NCBI GenBank assembly: GCA_963920705.1
Contig: OY987237.1
Coordinates: forward strand, 8,834,601-8,898,600
Reading direction: 5' to 3'
From: Odiellus spinosus
Taxonomy: Eukaryota > Arthropoda > Arachnida > Opiliones > Phalangiidae
DNA: 64,000 bases
Positions 10,101 to 20,574 of the stretch are shown here, one piece after another; position 1 is the stretch's first letter, and every line of letters begins with the position of its first letter. Made by a program: the position numbers and the translations under genes. The notes beneath the pieces are model-generated. The model was not told where the DNA came from. It worked only from the letters and a program-made list of their open reading frames with translations, and searched no databases.

Positions 10101-11425
10101 ACGAAATCAGGGCTGACCAGGACGCGGACGAAATTCACAGGAAACTCGACCAATTCTTGACGAACGACGAACCCGTACCCTCTCAAAAATCCTTAATACG
10201 TCAAATCAGTCAACTAGTTCGTCTTCCAAGTTTTTCCATCCTTCTAATCACAGTCAGCTTATCCAACACGGGGAGTACCCTGGCAGTTTACTTAATCCCA
10301 ATCTATATAATACGTATTGGTCGAACCCTCTACCACGCCAAATTAGCCCTGATATGTTTGGCCATTGGGGACATCGTTGGTCGATTGGCTTGCGCCCGTT
10401 GCTCCAAGTTGAGCGCCAAAAAACGGACTGTGGTCATAGTCGCGTGTTCAATCGTTTCGGGGGTCAGCTTGATTTGCTTGACATACATGGCAAGAACCGC
10501 CTTCTACGCCACCGTTATCTTAACCACGCTGTTCGGACTGACTAGTAGTAACCAATGGAATTCTCTCTACTTGCAAACTGTTATTAAGAACAACGGCCAG
10601 ATTGACGAACGGGCGATGTTGCCCGCAGTGGGAATGGGAAATTTGTCCCAAGGATTGGCTCTCATTCTAGCCACAGCCTTAATAGGTAAAGTTCAATTTT
10701 GGTATTAAATTAGCTATTTCGGCGCTGAAATAGCAGATATATTTACGAAATTACTCGTGTGCCAATTAACTAAAGTTCTAAAATATACCTTATTTTAGAA
10801 AATGGTAATTTACGTGAAAATTTACCACGCAATTTACTGGTATTAAGAAAATATTTGAATTTCTTTCATATTTATAACGTCCTTAACTACGCCAAACACG
10901 GAATAATTATTGTCAAGAAGACTATTCAGATAGTTAAGCGTAGTTTCCGCTAAACGCTCCGTTACGAGCGCTAGTGGAAACTATGTAATATCATGCATTT
11001 TAATCCAAATTAAATTTAAATTATTAAGTACTATTTTGATAATTTACGCTTAAATTAAAAGGGTAAATTAATGATTTAGAACTCAAATCCCAAACAGAGT
11101 CAACTGACTCAGTGGGATGCAAATTAAATGGATATGCATTTCAAATTAGTTCGGAAATTCCTAACGTTAAGCGCTGATTACGTAAATACTCTAGAGTTCG
11201 GGTCACTTTAAAATTGCTCAAAGGTTTACGACTTAAGATTCTCATCTCTATAGAGTTAAACAAAGCGTTTTATGTTTTTTATTATTCTAAATAGATTTCC
11301 TGGCAGAAACAATGGAATCATTCGGCAGGGTTCATTTTCTGTATTGTATGGGAGCGTTCTCGTGCATCGCATCGGTCATTATCATATCCTCATCCATAAC
11401 CAATTGTAAAAGAGCAATTACCTAA
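6507..11425 (+). CDS. SLC16/monocarboxylate-transporter-like MFS protein, five coding exons
   Basis: Joined exons 6507-7137, 8157-8300, 9338-9575, 10075-10685 and 11295-11425 give 1,755 nt, exactly 584 codons plus TAA, with GT/AG at every junction and matching phases. The family moves monocarboxylates or related small molecules across the plasma membrane using 12 helices. Visible hallmarks are DGDWGW at residues 160-165 before helix 1, RQYFYHKRL then a Gly/Ser-rich GSAAG stretch at about 274-295 (helix 5 region), and a D437-x3-R441 pair in the helix 8 region that resembles the conserved Asp/Arg pair of MCT1. About 155 hydrophilic, Ser-rich residues precede helix 1. A lysine corresponding to the MCT1 helix 1 Lys was not seen, so the substrate may not be lactate. 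The start at 6507 is chosen because a strong acceptor (TATAATTTCAG) ends at 6505. The family is confident; the specificity is unknown. Confidence 0.88.
7138..8156 (+). other. Transporter intron 1
   Basis: About 1.0 kb from the donor GTGAAT to an acceptor ending AATATAG at 8156. The sequence is AT-rich and no MITE with clear inverted ends was recognised. A further small exon here cannot be excluded, but the phases of exons 1 and 2 match directly. Confidence 0.7.
8157..8300 (+). CDS. Transporter coding exon 2
   Basis: 144 nt, phase 1 in and phase 1 out. It encodes the end of helix 2, the loop with GPRK (equivalent to the FGPR/FGCR loop between helices 2 and 3 in this family) and helix 3 (ALTGSVLVLISYLVSF), ending LAIIPG. 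The donor is CAG|GTATGA at 8301. Spacing from helix 1 to the GPR loop is close to that of MCT1, which supports the join. Confidence 0.82.
8301..9337 (+). other. Transporter intron 2
   Basis: About 1.04 kb, from GTATGA to TCAAACAG. It starts with a short GATAT-type microsatellite (8303-8317) and contains the 92-bp foldback element at 8696-8787. Confidence 0.75.
8688..8795. mobile_element. Perfect foldback element with 8-bp target duplication
   Basis: 8696-8787 is a 92-bp, almost exact palindrome. It starts CATAGATGGGCGTGC and ends GCACGCCCATCTATG, and the arms read through to the centre GCGAAGCGCTTCGC with only a few mismatches. It is flanked on both sides by TTTGACAG (8688-8695 and 8788-8795), a perfect 8-bp duplication typical of hAT and P superfamily insertions. 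The seven terminal bases CATAGAT are the same as those of the P-like element at 52822. It has no coding capacity and would extrude a strong hairpin. Confidence 0.9.
9338..9575 (+). CDS. Transporter coding exon 3
   Basis: 238 nt, phase 1 in and phase 2 out. It covers helices 4 to 6. FGTSLCLVATQHIIRQYFYH is followed by KRLIALTLSSSGSAAG, the family signature between helices 4 and 5 (YF-x2-KR-x-LA-x-G-x-A-x-AG type), and then two hydrophobic segments. The acceptor is CAAACAG at 9337 and the donor AA|GTAATT at 9576. Confidence 0.88.
9576..10074 (+). other. Transporter intron 3
   Basis: 499 nt from GTAATT to TATTTTCCAG. It contains a MITE-like inverted repeat at 9674-9816. Confidence 0.75.
9674..9816. 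mobile_element. Small MITE in transporter intron 3
   Basis: The left end AAAAATAAGACTTGTT is matched perfectly in inverted orientation by AACAAGTCTTATTTTT at the right end. Weaker pairing continues inward through an AACATTC / GAATGTT block. The length is about 143 bp and it is non-coding. No clear target duplication was seen. Confidence 0.75.
10075..10685 (+). CDS. Transporter coding exon 4
   Basis: 611 nt, phase 2 in and phase 1 out, encoding residues 338-541. It holds the polar central loop between helices 6 and 7 (about residues 339-385, with many Lys, Asp and Glu), then helices 7 to 11. D437 and R441 lie in AIGDIVGR in the helix 8 region. The acceptor is TTTTCCAG at 10074 and the donor ATAG|GTAAAG at 10686. 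Confidence 0.9.
10686..11294 (+). other. Transporter intron 4
   Basis: 609 nt from GTAAAG to TTCTAAATAG. It contains a 45-bp imperfect palindrome at 10940-10984. Confidence 0.75.
10940..10984. repeat. Imperfect palindrome in transporter intron 4
   Basis: GTAGTTTCCGCTAAACGCTC is mirrored by GAGCGCTAGTGGAAACTAT around the centre CGTTAC. It may be a very short foldback insertion. The bases flanking it do not form a direct repeat. Confidence 0.7.
11295..11425 (+). CDS. Transporter coding exon 5 and stop
   Basis: 131 nt encoding the last hydrophobic helix (roughly FLYCMGAFSCIASVIIISSS) and a short cytoplasmic tail NCKRAIT. It ends at TAA 11423-11425. The acceptor is AAATAG at 11294. The short tail contrasts with the long N-terminal tail. 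The exon is identified by matching phase, the position of the helix, and the polyadenylation signal just downstream. Confidence 0.82.
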
Positions 11426-11477
11426 CCATCGAGATTCAACGTATCGCGTCAAACGCCTCTATTCAAATATATTTAAT

Positions 11478-11483
11478 AATAAA
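11478..11483 (+). terminator. Polyadenylation signal of transporter gene
   Basis: AATAAA lies about 53 bases after the stop codon. The cleavage site would fall around 11495-11510. Confidence 0.6.
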
Positions 11484-11499
11484 ATAATTCCTATATAAT

Positions 11500-14400
11500 T
11501 ACGTTTGGTTCCTTGACATCGATTCATCAAACTCTTATTATTACAAAAAATGTGTAGATAGAGCAGTTTCTTATCAATTTTAGAGGTTTTGGAATGATAG
11601 ATTCCAAAAATATTATAGCCAAATTTTAAACGTTCCTTTTCCCAGTTGGCTTTAATGGATCAAAATTTATTTTTATTTTTTATTTTATTATTAACCACTT
11701 AGAAAAGGTTAGAAAAAACTCAATCCAAAAGTCCAAAAGAGATTGGGAAGGGGTAGACACGTGAGAACTCGGGTATACGAAGTTGACGAACTATTTGCAC
11801 TACCAAAGCTGAACTCAGGTGTACAACGAAGTCAATGGTTTCGACCCCTTCGCTTCTGACAACACATCAATGAAGGCAAAGCTATGGACGAGGGGTAAAT
11901 TTTCTCTAGCCCTTTAGTTTTTTAAAAACTATGTAAAATAATCAAACAGAAGGGTTCATAGACCCAGAAAAATATTACGTGTAAAACCAATACTGAATCT
12001 AGCAAAACGTTTCGCGGTAATTGGCAGTTAATTATGGTGAATTTGGACGTCGTATTAACTCGCCATTTGGGGCTTTTATTACTTTTAATGTCCCAATCAG
12101 CTCAGAAATTTAAAATGTTCTGCCCTTACGCTTTGACTGTACAATTGGCTATAGGGAACGTCGTCTGCTAAAGAAAGCGACTTTAAAGGGGATTTAAAAA
12201 TCGCAGATGGTTTATAAAACGAAATATCATCCGCTACCTCGCGTGACGACGGTGACGTCTTTTTTCCAAAGTAACATCCGCCGATTTTAGTGGCAGGAAT
12301 GTCAAGCTTTAAGGGCCAACTTGGGCCAGAGCTTTATATTCCCTTTAAAATTGATTCCCTACTACTTTAATAAGTTCTACGTTTTTCACCCCATCTCGAG
12401 TAAAACTAACTAAAATCCCAAGAAAATTTATAACTTAGTTAAAAATAAATTATGGCAACTAAATAATATTTATTTTTAGTATCTCTATACTATAATTTAA
12501 AGTTTTAAAATCATTACTAATGCTAGATGTCACTACCCTGCCCACTGTTATAATAAATAACGATTTCCTAAGCACAGATCCACTCCAAAGATTAATATAA
12601 CCGGTTTCTTCTCTAAGACAGGAATGCAGTTTGGTTGCAAACTTTTAAGTAGGAGTGGCTTCCCTTACACTTTAAGAGCTTAAACAAGCACGTGTCTTAT
12701 AGAATCTTTTAGGTTACTAACCACGCCTACAGATGAAAGGTTTTACGCTACATTTAAACAAATGAAACCAACACACAAATATATCTCCTAAGGCTATGTA
12801 GATAAAAAGTGTTCGTTGGGTGTCAAGTTGCTTTGGTAGTGGCTTCATTTCGATGGATAAAGTACAATTCGTCTCAGGTTTACTACTCAGTAAAACAGAC
12901 AGCTTTTCAAAGGTCCGTTCCCACGGTATTATTATTCCTAAGTGGCCATAATTTAAACAGAAGGTTTTCTCCTAAATTATAGTCTCACTAGCGCTTAGAA
13001 AGCGATCTTAAAGAGGCTTTAAAAATGGCTATATACATTTAATCGCTTTCCTTTGGGGTTTTAAAATGTTTCGCAGCTACGAACCAAATGCGCTTCTGAA
13101 GTCTGTACACCAGTCAAAACACTGATGTTCAAGACTAGTTCACAAACACTACATCTTCCCAACAATCGACACACTCAAGACTAGTCCCTAAAAGTATAAG
13201 ATAATTACCAAAAACGTTCTGTGTAAATAGACCTTAAGTTATATATCAAGAAACGCTATAGTCAATTCTATCCCGAGTTCCTGAGTTGGCAGCATTCGTC
13301 AAAAATATGGTTACCTTAGCTTTACATCCGTCGACAATATAGCCAATTCAAGTTGGGAACGACTATACGAATTGAGGGATCATTTCAACATAACCCAGTG
13401 AATATTCCATCTGGGACCAACTACACCATGTACCATTCTCTCTCAGGAACTGATTGAATTCTTGCAAAAGGAGGCAGAGGGAATGGATCAAGAGAGGGGG
13501 TAGAATGGGATGATGATACGAGGCTGTTTCGAAGCAGTTTCGCGGCCCTCGTTGATATCGCGGAGGGCCTATAGCCTGTTGTTCGTATAGTAAAAATGAT
13601 GATAATTTCATTCAAAAAGCCATCAATCGGACGACTCTTTAATTAACGGTGAATCCCGATAGCTACCACACCCCTTCCTGGTCCGACCCTAGTTGTCTCC
13701 CCAGCCCGATTATGTGATAATAAAACAATCCAGTAATAAAGATGCGCGGGTAATACCAAACTCCAGTTCGATGTGATCTTATATTAGACGAGGGCTAAGA
13801 AAAGACATTGAGAAATACAAAAGAGCCATCGGTTTTTCGGTTCGGCGAGGTGATTGTTTTTCAAGAAAATATACCATTTTTTGAAGAGAAGACGATTTAG
13901 GATCAATCAGGTTCGATCTTTACATTCATTTTGATCGTATTTAATAGAATTCGGGTACAAAAATCGATTGGAATTCGGGAGGAGTATCGAACTGTCCGCC
14001 GTACTATAATAGTATATAGTTTTAAGATCTTACGACAAGGCTTAGCGATATGTTTATTTTTAAGCGTGACTTTTAACGGGGTTTTGCGAGAGATTTTGTC
14101 ATTTGTGAAGCCTAAGAATTTTTCCTTGTAATACTAACGCCCCTATCTAACTACCTACTCTCGTTTTTCAATTTTGTTTGACATATTTTACCAAATATTT
14201 CCGGGTTTTTACTATCCAATTGTTTAACAACCTTCTTTCGTAAGAAGATGAACACCATATTGCGTTAATTACACTCTTATTTTATTCTATAACCCTTTTA
14301 CGGTTTACTCAATTTATAAATTTAAGTAGTTCAACTCCTTCCCCCTGAGCGTTTTATTCCGATGAGATGATGGTCTATTTTTAGATTTATCACCTGAATT

Positions 14401-14615
14401 CCTGAGGCCTTTTTTTAAGTCATTTGTCTGCATGCTCCAATATTATAATATTAAAGATCCTGGTGGATTTATTCTATTCAATCTTTTTTTTTTTAAATAA
14501 TAAGAGCAATTTTATTTTTGAATAATATTTTAGGGTTACGTTATTTGTAGATTTAAACACGCATTATTGTTATAAATCTATATTATTTATTTTTAAAATC
14601 AACTAAAATATTAAT
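11500..14615. other. Intergenic, no gene seen
   Basis: About 3.1 kb downstream of the transporter. Overlapping small open frames on the minus strand near 13363-13615 show no recognisable domain or splice context. No RNA gene or clear repeat was recognised. Confidence 0.45.
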
Positions 14616-14765
14616 TTAAATTTTTGAGAATTTTAAGTTTAACTATTTTAGGTTTAAATCAAGTTTAATCTGCAACTATTTGCAGATTAAATTTGATTTA
14701 ATCTGAAACTATTTTAGGTTTAAACTAAATTTTATCTGCAACTATTTTAGGTTTAAAATTTTGCT
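14616..14765. repeat. Degenerate short repeats with a hairpin
   Basis: The motif CAACTATTTTAGGTTTAAA recurs in variant form several times. TTTAATCTGCAACTA is followed by TTTGCAGATTAAA, giving a small inverted repeat. Confidence 0.65.
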
Positions 14766-15619
14766 TTGCGTGTGCATTTTAGCGTTCCCTATACGGACAG
14801 ACCAATAAAATATATTTTCGATTATAAAGTTAACAAAATGAGCAACCCTGATTGGGAGAAGGTTCTTATATTTAAATAAGAGAATAGATCTGAGCTAAAC
14901 TTCCAGCGAGGTAATTTTAATTGCACATGCATGGCAATATTTAGCTTAATTTTAAAAGTTACAAAAACTAGTAAAAAATACTATGCTAATTTTCATTGAC
15001 TTCTTTGTATATTCAATTGTGACGTCAGAGTTTTAGAAGAGAGTTGATTACCCCTTTAAATTTCCAATATTTTACCATTGTTTAAAATTATTCAAACTAG
15101 CAAAATTGAATGCGAAATTATGCGCAATATATATCTAACAGGAGATAAAAAATTCTGCTAACTACATTAACCATTTCAACATGATTGAACATGATTAAAT
15201 AGTTTTAAGCTTGAACTACACCTTTACTATTACTTTATTATTTCGGTAATAAAATCTTTAGATAGATGTCGCCCGCGCATAATGTAATCGGTCACGACAA
15301 AGATCAGCTGCGAAGAGCTAGCCACTGGCTCGTTTGCTTTATTGTCATTTTCTCTCATTGACATTTTACCGAGACTGAGGGCTGGGAATAAGGGTTTTAA
15401 AAGCGTGTGTTAAATTTACCGCGACCCATGCCCCCCACCTTCTGTAGTGGTATATTCTTATCATTAAAAAAAAAAGAAATCGTAGGTAGCGTGCCATTTA
15501 ATAATCAACTTCCCTTAAGTTTCCTGATGCAGAGAGAAAAATATCCGAGAATTTTTTCTCGACTCTATTTTCGATATTGTTTAAAGTGACGATGACCAGT
15601 CCTGGATTATAGCCGCTAT
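14766..15619. other. Intergenic, no gene seen
   Basis: AT-rich DNA ending in a moderately GC-richer patch near 15270-15440. No exon was recognised. Confidence 0.4.
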
Positions 15620-15796
15620 CTAGAACCATCAACAACCATAAACGTCCTCTAATGGCAAACGGTAACTAACAAAACCACGTATTCGTCTGCCTATTATATT
15701 CCTATAGCAGTCGAGATTTTGTTAGTCACTTTTGCCTGCACTGTTTGCCGTTAGAGGATGCTGTTGAAATCTTGGTTTTGTTATTCACCTTTATCT
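15620..15796. mobile_element. MITE family B, copy 2
   Basis: The left arm has CGTCCTCTAATGGCAAAC, then TAACTAACAAAACC. The right arm mirrors it with GATTTTGTTAGTCAC, GTTTGCCGTTAGAGGATGC and GGTTTTGTTATTC. The internal sequence is non-coding. It is the same family as 5143-5308 and 23970-24160. Confidence 0.8.
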
Positions 15797-16069
15797 ACTG
15801 ATAACATCATTGTTTAGCGCCTCTTTTTATAAATTACCTACGCCAACGCAAACCTATAGTTTGATAAAACCTTAGCTAGTTTAAGTTATCCTCAAACATG
15901 ACCCTCTCGAAAACATCAAATCTCTAAAACAATTGATTACTAAATTTTATAAAAAAAATTGCGCAATAATAGGTGTTACGAGCTTCTCAGATGTTTTAGG
16001 TTTAGCAAAGATTCAATCAGTTCAATAGTATAATAATAATCAGTTTATAAATGTGACAGGGTCACCGTC
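15797..16069. other. Spacer, no gene seen
   Basis: AT-rich spacer between a family B MITE and a GC-richer island. Nothing was recognised in it. Confidence 0.4.
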
Positions 16070-16375
16070 ACTTTAAGATCGCGTCCTTTGTGGTCACGTG
16101 AGAATCTTGGTCACGCGAAGAGAACGGCGCCTTAAAATGGTTCTTTTTTAGACCAAGAGAGAGTCGGGCGACAACCGCCGGATAGCTGAGGCGCCGGTCA
16201 GACCCCGAAAAGATCTTTGGCCGCCTGACCACCAGTGCCACTACCTAGGACTTCCAACAATTTCCCCGCTCTGCGAGAGTCTGTCGTCGCGTTACTAGGC
16301 TATAAACCTATTAAAGTACACATCCCGGCATGGTTCTCGACCCTATAGTGCGCGTTATACGCAGCGCTGAATAAT
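16070..16375. other. GC-richer island, function unknown
   Basis: This segment has clearly higher GC and CpG content than its surroundings, with GGTCACGTG (an E-box core) and GGTCACGCG repeated nearby. Such islands in AT-rich insect DNA can be promoters, leader exons or old insertions. No start codon with a donor site was convincing. Confidence 0.3.
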
Positions 16376-16917
16376 CATTTATTAAAAACGAAGAAGGGGG
16401 AGTTCAAGAAGGGGTATATAGGCTGTATTATTTTGATAGCTAGGGTCTGTGTGGCGCTGAACTTTATTATTGCTATATACGGAGCTTCCTTATCTCATTA
16501 TCATATTTATAACCACCTTTATTCTAGGACTCTCGTCATTTCCGAAGGTTTTGTGTACAATTATTACGTAACACCAAAAAACTCGTGCAACACAAAATGT
16601 TATGGTTCTTACAACATAATTTTGCTAGATTATACAAATATATTTTTAGTTTAAAACCTTCGAAATATTAAAACGAGAAGAGTTTTCCAAAATTAATGAC
16701 ATCCCATAAAATTTATATATTGTATCCAGCGGCTACAAGAACACACCCTTTTCAAGTTTTCGGACCAATCGCCAATAACAATAGCCCTTAATGCATTTAG
16801 GCCTAACAATAATCATTACCGATATGGGGAGTAGGCAACATTTTAAATTATTATAAAATAAAATTACACGGGCGATAAATTCTCTCGTTACATTCGCTGC
16901 AATATTTCTATCAGTGG
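16376..16917. other. Intergenic, no gene seen
   Basis: AT-rich sequence. Open frames on both strands here have no recognisable domain and no splice context. Confidence 0.4.
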
Positions 16918-17064
16918 GGAAACATTGAGGGGTCAGACACTGTTCAGCTTTGACAGTGCATTGAGGTCGAACTCTTATGAACTCCGAGTTCAGCTTTGAT
17001 AGTGCAAAGAGTTCAAAACTTTTGTACACCTAAGTTCGCGAGTGTCTGCCCCCTAGGGAAACAT
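16918..17064. mobile_element. MITE family C, copy 1, with 8-bp target duplication
   Basis: The element is 16926-17056. The left end TGAGGGGTCAGACACT is mirrored by GAGTGTCTGCCCCCTAG at the right. The flanks are GGAAACAT on both sides (16918-16925 and 17057-17064), a perfect 8-bp duplication as made by hAT-type or P-type transposases. Inside are direct repeats around GTTCAGCTTTGA. A close copy lies at 21990-22142. Confidence 0.9.
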
Positions 17065-17224
17065 GCTTTTCGAGCACTTTTATTCTTAAAATTGGAATTT
17101 TATAAGAGTCTTTGTCCTCTTTAACCCTTTAAGACTGCATGGTTTAAAAAAAATAAACCTAGAGGGAATTTAGAATTTCTCCATAGATTCAAATTACCAT
17201 TTACAGAACTATTTTTAATCCATG
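17065..17224. other. Spacer, no gene seen
   Basis: AT-rich spacer between a family C MITE and an R1 fragment. Confidence 0.4.
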
Positions 17225-17290
17225 TGAAGTTTAACATTATGTATTAATTCGCCTTAGCTTCCGATTGTAAGCAAACTGAACGACAAAATT
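17225..17290 (-). repeat. Dispersed repeat family R1, end fragment
   Basis: TTTAACATTATGTATTAATT, then CGCC and, further on, GCAAACTGAAC match the fragment at 2605-2665. A partner end was not seen. Confidence 0.55.
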
Positions 17291-17687
17291 GGTATTAACA
17301 ATATATTATTTTAAGATTCCATAAACCTTTTCTAAACGTGGTAAATTGCCAATGGTTAAAGCGCGTGAAATGAAACGCAATTAAAACAGAGAGTCTAATT
17401 CTTATGCAAATGAAGTTCGCCAAATGACATTCCAAGAATACCTAGCGAAACTTAAGACCTTACTCCCCAATGCAGGCTTTGGGGGCACATTATTACACCG
17501 GCAACCCCACCCCCGCCATCGTAAAAATGCTAATTTAAATTAGCTAGAGAAAATTAAAGAAAAATTAAAAATTCAAGAATAAAAGTACAGATTAAATTTA
17601 AAGGGAAAAGACGGAATATTTTGAAATACTTTGAAGAGGTCAACGATCTTGACGAATTCGAAATATACATACTCATAAACCAACTTC
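17291..17687. other. Intergenic, no gene seen
   Basis: Contains GCAGGCTTTGGGGGCACATT near 17473, loosely resembling the end of the element at 17688. It may be a remnant of the same family. Confidence 0.35.
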
Positions 17688-17962
17688 CAGGGGCTACGCC
17701 ATTGGGGGTACATTCATATTGGATGAATTATCACAATAGATGGCGCGCCTGCGCCTCCCTATCTCTCGCACCTATCCACTTATTACACCAGTTGCTATGC
17801 AAAACGGGTCCAGTATCGAAGCGCGAGGGGAGGGGTTACCGCCTAGTTTGTATCTCTCGTCATAGCTTAACCAATAAGAAAAGGATCAGAATGGGAACTA
17901 CGATAGCGACATCTCTTAACTGATCGGCGCGTAAAGAGTGTACCCAATGGGGGCTGCCCCTG
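17688..17962. mobile_element. hAT-like MITE, inverted ends CAGGGGC
   Basis: The left end CAGGGGCTACGCCATTGGGG is mirrored by CCAATGGGGGCTGCCCCTG at the right, followed inward by GTACA / TGTAC. Ends of the CAGGGGC type are common in hAT elements. Flanking 8-mers (CCAACTTC and GACGTTCA) do not match, so the target duplication is lost or the ends are slightly different. A 100-codon open frame crosses into the element but shows no domain and is taken as chance. Confidence 0.7.
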
Positions 17963-18719
17963 GACGTTCATCTTTAATTTCGAATTCGTCAATAAATCAA
18001 AGAAACATGGCAATTCTTTCTAAATAAAAATTATTTTTCAAATATTAAGTTTGACAGTATACTTTCCCTTTAAATTCCCTCTGGTTGCAAGAGTTTGATT
18101 GTAAACGAAACGGTTGCACGTAATTGCATTTATAATTAAAACTGATTAAAGCTAACCCCTATATACGCGAGATATGCTCAATTATAGGAAAGTTAATCAC
18201 TATACGGGAAATTGTTGTAATGCATACATTATACTTTTGCCTACATGTTCACTAAATTAAGTTTATATATTTATATTATCATTAAACTATGTACCTTTGA
18301 CTATACTAATAATCCATTAGTTTGAAGATAGACTAGAAAAAAGGCTTAACAAGGAGCCATGTAGAGTTTATCTCGCCGGATTATCACGCGCCCTATTTAT
18401 ACGACAGTTCAAACGTTTCAAACTAGTTTTAGATACTAATATACAAATTTTGATTAATTTTACTTTTAAAATACTATTTGAAGCTTATGAAAAATCCAGT
18501 TCAGCCTCATTTTAATATTTGATACTAGTGGATTAGATCTATTTTAAAGATAAGGAATAAATACATATTTTCTTTAGTCGGGATTCATTTTCCCTTTAAA
18601 ATCTATCTTTTGACTGAATGATACTGAGAATAAGGTATAATCCAAAATAATTCTAAAAATATCCTAGCCAAATCAATTATTACTAAAATCCACTATTGCT
18701 ATAAAAAATTGAACGATTT

Positions 18720-18722
<3 letters not shown>
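17963..18722. other. Intergenic, no gene seen
   Basis: AT-rich sequence leading up to a long T run. No repeat or gene was recognised. Confidence 0.4.
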
Positions 18723-18750
<28 letters not shown>

Positions 18751-18753
18751 CAG

Positions 18754-18809
18754 ATTGAATACGGAATTTGGGTGATAAAATTATACCATGGCTGATACCC
18801 TAGATATAC
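18754..18809 (+). CDS. Candidate first coding exon, unknown gene
   Basis: A run of 28 T followed by CAG (18723-18753) is an ideal splice acceptor. 56 bases later, ATATAC|GTAAGTATT is an ideal donor. Between them ATG at 18788 in good context (ACCATGG) opens a frame reading MADTLDI and ends in phase 1. This would be a leader exon carrying the start codon, with the rest of the gene across a long intron to the right. No partner exon was found in this window and the protein is unrecognised. The T run could instead be a retroposon tail or microsatellite, so this is a candidate only. Confidence 0.3.
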
Positions 18810-19130
18810 GTAAGTATTATTTTTTATATAAATATAAAAAGTTCTACGTGGATGAAGCATGCATGCTGGGATGCGGGTTTATTTTCTTTATGAAGGGGGC
18901 AACGAATCATCTAGGGTTCGCGGAGTTCATACAGTTTTGATCGGAAATGAATATATATTTTTTTCTTCAATGAAAAAAAGATTTATATATAAACCCCAAA
19001 AATGGAAGCAAATGCCGTTTATATACGATCTTCTATGGAATTAGTCTTAATATCAATTGAACTCATTTATGCTCGCATCTTAGTTGATATTTATGGTGCA
19101 TGGCGCAATTCATTTCGTTATTTGAAACCT
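18810..19130. other. No further exon seen
   Basis: AT-rich sequence after the candidate exon. A short frame here without splice context is not convincing. Confidence 0.4.
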
Positions 19131-19134
19131 TAAA

Positions 19135-19452
19135 GCTGTGTGACCTTGTGACCCACTATAAACCCTGGAGTTATTGATTGGGTACCCGTTTGAAATAAAA
19201 AACTTATTGATCTTAAAGTTCAAGATTGTTTCGACGAACATTTCTTCAAAGGGAAAGTGAAGAAGTGCTAAATATTCGTTTCATATCTATTCTTTGTTGA
19301 AATATATTAGGAAAACATTGCTAGTTCTATCCGTGACCTTGTGACCCACAATCTTGAGTTATTGATTGGGAAGAAAAAACGTATAGGTCTTAAATTTAAG
19401 GATTGTTCGATAAGTATTTCTTCAAAAGAAAAGGAAATTCTATCTATAAAAA
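19135..19452. repeat. ~194-bp tandem duplication, second copy interrupted
   Basis: GTGACCTTGTGACCCAC followed by GAGTTATTGATTGGG occurs at about 19139 and again at about 19333. Further matches follow (TCTTAAA, AGGATTGTT, TTTCTTCAAA). The second copy is cut by the MITE starting at 19453. The resumed text after 19790 (ATTCGTTTCATC) resembles ATTCGTTTCATA of the first copy. Confidence 0.7.
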
Positions 19453-19789
19453 CAGAAGTAGATGAAACCCTCCTTTGAAGTCTACTACTCTAATGTTCCA
19501 TATAGCGCTCCTCTCTGTATGGGTAAAATTCCCAATTTTACGAGATCGGAGGGGTCCTACTTCATCCCCCCTGACTACGCAAAATTGGAAATTCTCTCTC
19601 TCCACAAACGACGACGTTTTTTTGGCGAACTCCAAGGCTGCTAGAGATATTCGCTCGACGAACTCCCGCTCCGAAAATATCTACCGTTAGGAGGCGTACG
19701 AATCGCGCTTTTTGAAACCAACCCGTACAGAGAGGGGTAGACAAGACCCGGGAGTAATAGACTTCAAAGGAGGGTTTCATCGGCTTCTG
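19453..19789. mobile_element. 337-bp terminal-inverted-repeat element
   Basis: The left end CAGAAGTAGATGAAACCCTC and the right end, read inverted, CAGAAGCCGATGAAACCCTC continue in match through CTTTGAAGTCTA. Pairing resumes inside at CCTCTCTGTATGGGT / ACCCGTACAGAGAGG. A 7-bp ATAAAAA lies directly on both sides, but the sequence is too simple to be decisive. Several overlapping open frames on both strands reflect the symmetry and are not genes. The CAG terminus fits a hAT-type MITE. Confidence 0.85.
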
Positions 19790-20574
19790 ATAAAAATAAA
19801 AAAATTCGTTTCATCAATCTATAAAGAAAGAAAATTCTAGTTAATTTATACGTTAAAAAGGACTTTGCAACGACATGCATTTGAAAAATGTCTATGTATC
19901 TCTTTACCAACATCTCTTGAACAGAATATGGTACTAGTCATTCTTATATTAAATATTAATATTAAAATAAAATATGCAAATGAAAAAGGTTTGATCGAGC
20001 TTAAAATATCAACGATAAGTACAGTTTTCGATACTGTTATTCAAATTATAAAATAAAGGCTCCTAAGGGGAATTTTTCTAGTCCAAAAACTTTTAATATT
20101 CAAGAGAATATCTCACTTCCTCAATTTCCGGAAGTAAAAGTTATCTATAACTATCAAGAAACAAAGTTGATAGGATGAAATATTCAATGAAACGAAACGT
20201 AGACCCACCTTATCACGCTTTGAAAGTGTTATACCACACCGACCTGAACAAAATTAGGAGGTATCGCATACTCGAACTGAAGCAAAGTATTCACGAAACA
20301 GAATTTTAAGTTTAAGCCTTGAGGAACTGCGCGTTACCGTTCATAATAACCATGATATATTGGCTTATGGGCGAAGGAAAAAAAAGCGTGAATAATCAGC
20401 CCTAATTTGCATATCTTAATGTACGAGGTTGTACGTATACAACTATTTCTTGAACAGAGGGGCGTGGTCTTCAACTTTATAAATTTTGTTGAAGTGTAAG
20501 TGACAGAAGCATATTTAATTTAAATAGCACATTTTAAAATAAAGCCAATTATTTTGTAAATATGATCTCGAAAA
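19790..20574. other. Intergenic, no gene seen
   Basis: AT-rich sequence between the 337-bp element and a degenerate short-period array. No exon was recognised. Confidence 0.4.

Noticed and set aside
10354-10545. 63-codon open frame on + strand
   Set aside because: Overlaps transporter exon 4 in another frame.
13363-13615. Two overlapping minus-strand open frames
   Set aside because: No domain or splice context; the overlap in different frames suggests chance.
17621-17923. 100-codon open frame
   Set aside because: It crosses from flanking DNA into a hAT-like MITE and has no domain.
17688-17962. 8-bp target duplication around the CAGGGGC element
   Set aside because: The flanking 8-mers CCAACTTC and GACGTTCA do not match.
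19444-19780. Four overlapping open frames on both strands
   Set aside because: They arise from the inverted symmetry of the 337-bp element.
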